Below, one piece after another: positions 56,244 through 64,000 of a stretch of DNA of 64,000 bases. The translations under genes and the position numbers were made by a program. Where the stretch lies: the NCBI GenBank assembly GCA_036927565.1, contig JAYESD010000009.1, positions 156,758,929 through 156,822,928 on the forward strand. The letters are read 5' to 3'. The notes beneath the pieces are model-generated. The model worked only from the letters and a program-made list of their open reading frames with translations, had not been told where the DNA came from and did no database searches. How positions within the stretch are numbered: position 1 is the stretch's first letter; every line of letters starts with the position of its first letter. The DNA comes from Tuctoria greenei. Lineage: Eukaryota; Streptophyta; Magnoliopsida; Poales; Poaceae.

Positions 56244-57098
56244 ACGTGATTTTGCAATGGAGCAAGAAAAGAGATGAGGAAGCTAGTCAGCATTGATTGG
56301 GTGAGAATCAGTTCAAAAGAAGGAACTCCAAGATTCTTTGAACAAGGTTTGCATGTTACAGTTTCAATTCTCATGTCAACAAAGCCCAAGGCGCAAAAGG
56401 AACAGGTATTCATGCAACCGCTCTTCACAACTGCAGAAGGTTTCTGGACATTATTTGCAAATTACAGTTTCAATTTTCATGACAACAAAAGTTCAATTGT
56501 CCCTGAACATTCACTATGGTCTCTGAACATTAACATGAAGTGTGGCATATGAGTATTAGCAAAACTGAACTTTCTGAATTGATGAGCACAACAAGAGATG
56601 AATACGGTGATTTCTACATCCAAACTATTTTTTGCGTAAATGCATGAGGCACCACTGTAAATACAGGAGTAATATAGAGCTGAAATGATTCCCATTCAAC
56701 TATTTCTGCTTATCTACAGTATTTTCAGGCTATTCTTAAAATCAAACAAATTATGTAGTTCAAGCACAAGAGTCGGTGTACTTTGAGTAAAGTAAAAACC
56801 CAAGAAAAGGATTCAACATGCAACAACTATTCCAGCGTTCTCTTTGCTATACAAAATTCCAAGGTAATCTGAATATTTGAGCTCTATTGATAATGTTTCT
56901 CCTGCAATTAGAATCACACTATCATATACTGATTACTGAAACACACCTACCACAGAAAATTAAAAGACCGCACATGCTATGTGTTGGACTGTGTTGAGTT
57001 TTGTGTTTGGGCCTGACCTGTGTACCGGCCCATCTATGTATCTATAAATATGTACCCTGTCTATTGGTTAATGAATCAATCATTCTAGCCTTCTAATA

Positions 57099-57112
57099 TG
57101 GTATCATTAGCC
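57099..57112 (+). other. Primer-binding site of the copia fragment
   Basis: TGGTATCATTAGCC, close to the canonical initiator-Met tRNA site TGGTATCAGAGC, right after the LTR end. Confidence 0.8.
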
Positions 57113-57149
57113 AAACCCTAACTCTAATCCCCACCACCCTAGCCGCCGA

Positions 57150-57169
57150 CCCCCCCCCCCCCCCCCCCC
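57150..57169. repeat. Poly-C run of 20 bases
   Basis: 20 C in a row, followed to about 57530 by a CTGGCCGGCGCCCCC-type degenerate repeat that codes a Pro/Ala/Gly-rich stretch. Such runs are prone to length error in assemblies. Confidence 0.92.
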
Positions 57170-57288
57170 GGCCGGCGCCTCTGATCCCCTGGCAGCTGCC
57201 GGCGCCCCCTCCCTGGCCGCCGCCGGAGCTCCCCCCGGCCATCGCCGGCGCCCCCTCCCTGGCTGCCGCCGGCGCCCCCCCCCCCCCT

Positions 57289-59829
57289 TTGGCCGCCGCC
57301 GGCGCCCCCTCTCTGGTCACCGCCGCCGCCCTCTCCCTGGCCGGCGCCGCCCCCCCTGACCAGCGACCGGGCCAGTACCCCTCTGGCCGGCGCCCCCCTG
57401 GCCGGCGCCCCCCCTGGTCGGCGGCCCTCTGGCCGGTGGCCCCCTGGACGACGCCCCCCTGGCTGGCGCCCCCTGGCCGGCGCCCCCTTGGCCGGCGACC
57501 CCCTGCCGGCGCCCCCCTGGCCAGTGCGCCCCATCCCGCTGGTGTACTTGCTACTGGTCCGGGAGCCGGCGCACCACTCGTCTCTATGGCTCGGCACGCG
57601 CCCGGCGCAGCGACTAATCCGACAGTTGGCGGATCACTTGGCAGCCCTACAGCCGTCGCCTTCATGACGGGCTTCGGATCTGCTGTTGGCACTGCTACTG
57701 CTCCTCATGCGGCCCCTGATCCTCTCTACAGCGTCGCCAGCACCACCACGACGGCCGCGGACACCTCCGGTGTCTTCGCGACTCTGGCTGCCTCTAGCGA
57801 GCACGAGCGGGCACTCGCTCTTGCCTTGGAGCAGGAGCGTGCTTCAGCGGTTGCTCTCTCGCACCACATCCAGGAGAGCGCTCACCGACCGCTAAGCGCG
57901 ACGTACGAGCCCACCTCGGACACCAGTGTGCACTCCGCATACTCAGCGTCTCTCGTCGCCGCTCTACACGCCCAGGCGGCTGGAGTTCAGAACATTCGGA
58001 CACTTGTGCCGGCTGTCTTGAGCTGTAACTCCACCACCTACGCCCGCTGGCGTACCGAGTTCCTCCTCACGTTGAGGCGGTACCAGCTTGAGGACCACGT
58101 CCAGCGGGATGACGCCTCGTGGGATGACTCTTGGATCAGCATGGACAGTCTGGTCCTTGCCTGGATCCTTGGCACTCTCGCCGACGATCTGCACAAGCTG
58201 GTCGGACAGCGTGGCGGGGGCACCGCGCGCCGGGCCTGGCAGATACTGGAGCACCACTTCTTGGGGAACCGTGCGACTCGGGCTCTTCACATTAACGCAC
58301 GGTTCCAGACTACAGTGTAGGGTGACCGCTCCATCTCTGCCTACTGTAGAGAGATGATGGGCATGGCTGACTCCTTGCGCACCTTGGCGAGCCGGTTGCC
58401 GACAGTACACTAGTACTTCGGGTCCTTCAGGGCTTGAACGAGCGCTTCAGCCATCTTCGCTTCTGGCTTCTTCGTATAGAGCCGCCACCGACCTTCGAGA
58501 AGGTCTGGTCCGATCTCGAGCTTGAGGAGATCACGACTGGTGGATCTGCTACCTCTGGGCCTGCCACAGCCTTTTATGGCTCTGGGCAACCCTCACGCCC
58601 ACCGTCTTCTGGGGGACCACTACCGCGACCACCTACTCCGCCTACTGCCCCGGGTGCCTCTGCTCGCTCTGGGAGTGGTACTCGTCGACGTCGCGGTAGT
58701 AGGAGCACAGGACGAGGTGCTGGCGACACTTCTATGTCCACTGCTCCTACTGGTAGTGGTACCGGTGGCACTGGCCGGGGAGATGCGCCCTGGCCCACAC
58801 CGTACAACCTGTGGACTGGCCAGATCTCTATGTGGCCTGGACCGTCTCCGGGTATTCTTGGGGCACCACCGGCTTCTTCTACTCCGCGCCAGCCACGTCC
58901 TCAGGCGGCGTACGTAGCCCACCCGGGCTATGGCGGACTCGGTAGCCCTGCGGCTGGATCGCCAACTCCGGCCTATGGCGGTGCTACCTACCCCGCTGGG
59001 TACTCGGAGCCTCCAGCACCCCTCTAGGAGCCGCCCCTGGGGTGGGATCGTCATGACTTGGCGTCTTCATTCAGCACCATGCACCTCACACCGTCGACTA
59101 CTGATTGGGTGGCTGATTCTGGTGCCTCCTACCACACCACCCCAGATGCTGGTATTCTCTCTTCTACCCACCCACCTCATCCCTCGTTTCCTTCATCGAT
59201 CGTTGTTGTAAATGGATCTGTTCTTCCAGTCACCTCAGTAGGTGACTCAATTTATCCGGGTTCATTCCATCTTAACAATGTTCTCGTTGCTCCAGACATT
59301 ATTCAAAATTTGCTTTTCATTCATCATTTCACCACTGATAACAATATTTCTGTTGAGTTTGATCCTTTTGGTTTGTCTATGAAGGATCTTTCCACCCGGC
59401 GTCTTCTTCTTCGATGTGATAGTCCGGGGCCCCTGTACACTCTTCGACTTCCTACTTCCGCTGCATCTCCATCATTTGCTCTGGCTACGACAGCTTCGTC
59501 CGCTACTTGGCACCACCGGCTTGGTCACCCTCGTGCTGATGCTATGTCGAAGTTGTCTAGTAGTTCAGTTATCTCGTGTACTAGGGGCACACATGAGTCA
59601 TTATGTCACGTTTGTAAGCTTGGTCGCCATGTTCGGCTTCCCTTTCCCAATTATGTGTCTCATGTGCAACACATTTTTGATCTTATTCACTGCGATTTGT
59701 GGACATCTCCTGTTATCAGTGTCTCGGGTTTTAAATATTATTTGGTGGTACTTCTCACATTTCTCTTGGACTTTTCCCTTACGTTTGAAATCTGAGACAT
59801 TTGATACTCTCTCACACTTCTTTACTTGG
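57289..59829 (+). pseudogene. Copia gag and protease, decayed
   Basis: Gag: ARWRTEFLLTLRRYQLEDHV, MDSLVLAWILGTLADDLHKL and AWQILEHHFLGNRATRALHI, then TAG at 58318 (relatives read Gln). A frameshift near 58400 leads to LNERFSHLRFWLL, PPPTFEKVWSDLELEE and a Gly/Ser/Pro-rich tail without a clear zinc knuckle. Protease: DWVADSGASYHTTPDAGIL (59100-59160). GAG-pre-integrase: TWHHRLGHPRADAMSKLSSS and ESLCHVCKLGRHVRLPF. The integrase start FDLIHCDLWTSPV breaks off at 59829 after a frameshift near 59750. Inactive. Confidence 0.88.
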
Positions 59830-60738
59830 TGTCGGTGGTTTTGATCCGGCAGATCTCCCAACACTACTAAAAGTGTTTACGGAGTTTGAAGTTCGGTGTG
59901 GGCGCGCGAAGATTCAAGAAGGTGAAATGTAAAATGACACAGGAGACACAAAGATTTACGTGGTTCGGGCCGCCTAAGCATAATACCCTACTCCACGGGG
60001 TGTGTTGGTGTTATATTGGATGTATGAACTCAACTCAGGTGACGTGAGTTGAGAGCGCGTGTCAGCCGATCAGACCAGATCAGATCAGATCAGATCAGAT
60101 GATATCAGCTCAGATTAGTTGTCTATGTATCGTCGGCCTGTCCTTTTATAGTACAAGGACAGGCCGTTACAAGTTGGCCTGGCCTGACATGTGGCCCCGA
60201 CGGTTACTAATATTGATACACATTTGATGCGCTTAATTACCCTTAATGACTGAGTTACGGGCTTTGACAGTGCCGTTACTGGTAATAAGGGTCGTCCGAT
60301 CGTGTGTCATTAACATAATATTAATGACACTTAATCGGGTCTTGAGGTCCTTGATTCCCCTTTGAAGATCCGAAACCGTTGTGGAGTCTACCGGAGGTTT
60401 GAGGCTGAAGATCCGACGGTTGGACACGTGGCAGCTCTGGAGCATACTGTGGGGAACAGATAGGTCCGGTGCCACCAGACACGTGTCAGTTCCGGAGCTT
60501 CCCTCGGTCTGGGGTTAGGTCCGGGGGTGCCGTTATGGTACATAGCCTGGAGCTTCCCCCTTGTGGGCGGTAGCTCTGGTTTGATGGTACACGTGGCGAC
60601 CATGGGACTAACCATGTTGGGAAAGCGGGTCCGGTTATGTCTGACATGTGGGCCTTCGAAGGTCTTCAAATCAAGTAGATGACATTTCCTTGAGATCTTT
60701 GCAATCTCAAGGGGTATACGGTACCCAGGGTACCGACA
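59830..60738 (-). repeat. Element C 3' LTR (909 bp)
   Basis: Starts TGTCGGTGGTTTTGATCC and ends GGTACCGACA. It contains TACCCTACTCCACGGGG, a CCTTTTATAGTACAAGG box near 60152, an AGATC pentamer repeat (about 60077-60100) and CGGAGCTTCCC segments. After it, GTGGCCCCCTGGGCCC is the complement of the polypurine tract of element C. Confidence 0.88.
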
Positions 60739-61275
60739 GTGGCCCCCTGGGCCCACCTTTGGGGAAGACCCCTTGGGTGAAGTCATTCCGCCGGAGGTGG
60801 GTCCATCCTTCGACTTTTGAGCCGAGTCTTCAAAGGTCTTCAGATGTGCCGTTGGCGATAGTTTTGGGGTTAAATCCTCGCCGCGTGGCATATCCCAGGT
60901 GCGGCAAATGAGATCTTTGGCGTGCGGATCTCACGCAATTGAAGGTCGCCGGTTCCTGATACGAAAATCGTATCGGTTTCGCGCGCCTTGTCAGGCCGCC
61001 GCCTTCGGGCTTCCCGCCTTTCATGATGACAACCGTTCACCTGGGTAACAACCTCGACTTGATCGTCGGGGTGGTCCCGAGCCCTCTTGTCATTGGCAGG
61101 GTGAAATTTTTGAATAGTATATTCGGCTTCCCTGCAGTTTCCATCCAAGCGTTGCGGGGGCTTACTTAAGAAGGAAAGCGCGCACCGTCTGGGGTTCTTT
61201 ACGCCTCTCATCTGAACTTGCGCTCGAACTCCCAAACTTGTGCTTGCTTTTCCTCCCTTGCCTCGCTGTGCTGCG
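60739..61275. other. Element C sequence between LTR and antisense gene
   Basis: No gene. 60895-61275 aligns with 4800-5176 of element B (CGGATCTCACGCAATTGAAG, CTTACTTAAGAAGGAAAGCG) and is the conserved upstream region of the antisense gene, hence its likely promoter and leader. Confidence 0.65.
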
Positions 61276-64000
61276 ATGGAGTTGGGTCTCTGCGAGAGCC
61301 GCTTGAAGACCGAAAGTGAATTGAAGAAGGTCCGGGCCCTCATGGAGTGGTCCCCGAACTTCTTCAACCACCGGGTCCACGCCGGGGGAAAGCTCCCATT
61401 CGAGAAGGAGCACGCCAGCGAGATGGTGTACTTTTCTATGTACGCCATGGTGGGGTTGATCCCACCTTTTTCCTCCTTTTTCTTGATGCTGCTAGATTTC
61501 TACGGTCTGCAGCTGTACCACCTTGGCCCCCACTCCATTCTTCTAGTGTCTGTCTTCTTCCACTTCTGTGAAATGTGGGTGGGCATCCCCCCTGCATTGA
61601 GCTTTTTCGGACCTTCTTCACCGTCCATACCACCGGAAGGAGTGATGAGTATCTTGGTTTCTACTACTTTGTGAAGCGCAAGAAGTGCCCATTCAAGTAC
61701 CTCCGGTCGTTTCCCTCTGGAAAGTGGGAAGATTGGAAGAACGATTGGATAGTCATCCGGGTGGAGGAGCACGAGAAGCTAGAGCTGCCCGAAGGCCTCC
61801 CCAACATCAACACTGCAGTCTGGAGTGAAGCTCTGATGCTGTCGGATGCCTTCAACCCTGCTCTGACCAGGATCCGCCATTGTGTGGAGGGAGGATTAAC
61901 TCCTCAGACGGTATTTTGCAATTTCCTGGTCAACTAGTGGGCACCACTGAAGAGGACAGAAAAACTCGCTTGGTCCCTCTACAGTGTGATGGACGACGAT
62001 CGGGTCGAGATCGGGCTGAAGTCCAACATGGAGGGGGCAACCTTGGAGTTTCATCTCAAGAAGTTCCAGCACGTCATCGACGTCGCGGGTGATGACTTGA
62101 CCCTGCCACCAGCTTTCCTCCCTCTGAACGCGGGAGCTCCGGCGGACGATGCTGGTGCTTGACGACCTCGGTGTCGTCGAGAGATGATCGACTTCCAGGG
62201 TGGTGATCCCTGGGGTTTCTGAAGGTGGATCCGCCCCTGCCCTGAAGCCAAGGACCGAAGTCGTCGGCAAGGGCAAGGAGCCGGTGGCCGAACCCTCGAT
62301 CCGGAAGAGGAAGCTAAAGCATGCCGACGGAAGGTCCGTCAGGCCTGCACCCTCTGCAGCAGCTCCTTCTCCCCTGAGGGGGAGGTCTTCTACAACTGCG
62401 GCGACTGCACTTGCAGCAGTGTCTTCCCGGGGTGCTAGCTCCGGGCATGTGACTCCAGTACCAGGGCCAGATGAGGTCTCTGGATCCGGAGGTCCTTCCC
62501 GGTCGAGGGGGGCCTCGACTAAGGAAATGCCCGCGACTGCAACAAGTTCTGGGGGGGCCTTCCGGAGCTACCACGCCGGCGGCGGCCATGGTCAGTCCAG
62601 AACGCCCGGGAAAGAGATTTCGTGCAAGCTGGTGTGGAAGCCTTTCGAGGTAATTTTTAATCTTTACCTCAGATAGTTGTTTTGTTGTAGTAACTGTTTT
62701 TTAAGTTTCTTCATCCATCATCTGCAGCGTCCCCAAGAAGAGGAGTGAGGCTCCGCCCTCAACCACAGCAGCTGAAGTTGTGAGGGGCGGAGGCTTCTGC
62801 TCCTGTCCCGGTGCCGTCCCAAGTGGTGGATGAAGCTACGGCAGCTCCGGCGCCAACTGTCGTGGTCATTGACCTCGACTCATCCCCCGAGACTCTCGTG
62901 GTAGCGTCGGACCACGGGAGAGAAGATGCGCCAGCGGCACCTGCCCTGGAGGTTGAAGCCCCGGGTATTGATGCTGAGATGTTGGAAGCTTCGGCCGCTG
63001 AGCCGGAGGAAGCAATGATTCCGGCCCTAGAGCTGGAAATTGTCGAAGCCCCGGCGGTTGAGCCGGAGGTTATTGAAGTCCCGACGAGCGAGCCGGATGT
63101 TCAGGAAGTCTCGGCGGTTGAGCCGGCTACCTCTGAAGCTCTGTCCTCAGAGCCGGTTGCCACTGAAGCTCCGGCTGCATAGCCAGTTGCAGTTGAAGAC
63201 ATCCCGGCGCCTGAGCCGGTTGAGGTTGAAGCTCCGGCCTCAGGGCTGGTTGTTGCGGAGGCATCAACACTCGAACCCATGATGGTCGAGGCGCCAACAC
63301 CCGAGCCACCAGCGGAGGAGGGGCCCAGGTTGGAGCCGGAAGTAGCCCCTGCTCCGGAAGTGATGACAGCGGAGGTGCCTGCTGCTGAGCCAGGGTGCCC
63401 TGATGAAGTCGTTGCCCCCCTGCCTTAGGGGGCAAATAAAGACCTGGCGGCAGGGCCCTCAGAACCACTTCCGGAGGTCGGAACTTCTTCTACGGGACCC
63501 TCCTCGGTGGCGACTGAGGCTATCCCAGAGGACGACCCTAGTGCCGTGGAGGCTCAAGGGACCACTCTTGTGGAGTGGGACCCAATTTTTGTAAGCGAGA
63601 ACCCGCTGGAACCAGCGGAGGAGACCCCAGCAGGTCCGGACCCTATTCCCCTGTTGTTGTCCATTGACAACGCTTGCTCCAGTCTGCGTCAAGTCCAGCT
63701 GGCGTTCTACCACGACAGCAAGGATCTTGAAGAGGAGCGTCAAACCCTTAGGCAGTGGCGTAATCGGCTCTACTTCGAGGCCAAGCTGATGCAATCGAGA
63801 CTGGCAGACGACAAGGAGTGGATCAAACAGGAGAAGGTCCGCCTGGAATACCGGGGCAAATTATTGGATGATAGGGAGAGCTTGACTCGTGCCCTCGACA
63901 CTCAATCCCAGGCCATTTATGAGCAGGCCAAGACAACTAATAGAGTGGCTGATGATCGCCAAGAAAGGCTTGAAGCCATTAACACTACCCTCATCAAGCG
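61276..64000 (+). pseudogene. Antisense spliced accessory gene of element C, runs off the right edge
   Basis: Same gene as 5177-8588. Exon 1 from ATG 61276: MELGLCESRLKTESELKKVR, AMVGLIPPFSSFFLMLLDFY, LYHLGPHSILLVSVFFHFCE, FYYFVKRKKCPFKYL and FHLKKFQHVIDVAGDD. The intron is 62650-62727. Exon 2 has the Glu/Val/Pro repeats (62960-63260), WDPIF (63579-63593) and the start of the coiled coil (63700 onwards). It is damaged by a frameshift near 61590, TAG at 61936-61938, a frameshift near 62130, and TAG at 63181 and 63426. At the first stop position of element B this copy has CAG, showing that the disabling changes are independent. Confidence 0.8.
62650..62727 (+). other. Intron of the antisense gene, element C copy
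   Basis: 78 nt, TCGAG|GTAATT...ATCTGCAG|CG, same position as 6547-6616 in element B. Confidence 0.75.

Larger units (their letters stand above)
54796..56981. other. Spacer with remains of a third DUF569 unit
   Basis: 54796-55180 is the GC-rich upstream region of copy 2. 55180-56200 repeats pieces of the 3' flank seen at 51740-52640 (for example GGAATATTTCAATAAATAG). Two MITEs lie at 55440 and 55809. From 56211 it matches DUF569 exon 3 and intron 2 of copies 1 and 2 (compare 56700-56800 with 53120-53240) up to the copia fragment at 56982, where exons 2 and 1 should have followed. Confidence 0.65.
56982..59829 (+). mobile_element. Ty1/copia element, 5' fragment
   Basis: Short LTR-like segment 56982-57097 (TGTTGGACTG..., TATAAATATG near 57049, AATGAATCAATCATTCTAGCC), primer-binding site, gag, protease, then the N-terminal integrase region. 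It is cut at 59830 by the LTR of gypsy element C. No target duplication can be checked because the right end is outside the window or lost. Confidence 0.85.
59830..64000 (-). mobile_element. Ty3/gypsy Tat-like element C, left end
   Basis: The left (pol 3') LTR at 59830-60738 is followed by the antisense gene on the plus strand to the right edge; pol would lie beyond the window on the minus strand, as in elements A and B. It interrupts the copia fragment within integrase. The five bases before the LTR are CTTGG; the matching copy lies outside. Confidence 0.88.

Noticed and set aside
57093..57692. Gly/Ala-rich minus-strand frame of 199 codons
   Set aside because: Shadow of the GC-rich repeat in copia gag on the plus strand.

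Overview
This window is nuclear DNA from a grass (Poaceae). The evidence is an eight-exon SEPALLATA-type MADS-box gene that matches rice OsMADS5 exon by exon, two GC-rich DUF569 genes, a tRNA-Pro gene, Stowaway-like MITEs, and deep nesting of LTR retrotransposons and a CACTA element. I cannot name the species. Roughly four fifths of the window is transposable-element DNA.

Positions 1-31690 are a nest of transposons. A Ty3/gypsy element of a Tat-like family (element A, pol on the minus strand, running off the left edge) is interrupted twice. A related 13.8-kb element B (4263-18031, target duplication GCCAT) sits in its RNase H region. A 4.4-kb non-autonomous CACTA element (19059-23440, target duplication TGA) sits at the RT/RNase H boundary. 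Element B holds a SIRE-like solo LTR (9606-11170). The CACTA element carries tandem repeats and a fragment of an ARGONAUTE PIWI-domain gene with its splice sites. Right of element A come a decayed chromovirus-like gypsy element (26094-29983), a further gypsy LTR (29984-30777) and a copia RNase H remnant (30778-31690).

Positions 31691-56981 are the gene-bearing part. It holds a MADS5-like gene (33898-39740, plus strand, 219 aa; solo LTR and MITE in intron 2), a fragment of a 2-oxoglutarate dioxygenase gene, tRNA-Pro(UGG), and a minus-strand DUF569 gene cluster. DUF569 copy 1 (42334-43973) and copy 2 (52648-54795) look intact; copy 3 is only a last-exon relic near 56211. A young 6.3-kb copia element (44048-50319, target duplication GGGAC, uninterrupted 1300-aa polyprotein) landed 75 bp upstream of the copy 1 start codon in the same orientation and separates the gene from its old promoter.

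Positions 56982-64000 are transposons again: a decayed copia gag/protease fragment cut off at 59830 by the LTR of a third Tat-like gypsy element, which runs off the right edge. All three Tat-like elements carry, on the strand opposite pol, a long spliced gene between pol and the LTR. The copies in B and C share an intron of 70-78 nt.

No new defence or metabolic system is visible. The items most worth following are the antisense spliced gene of the Tat-like family, the ARGONAUTE capture, the copia element that lacks a recognisable primer-binding site and sits in the DUF569 promoter, and the unusual second residue of the MADS protein.
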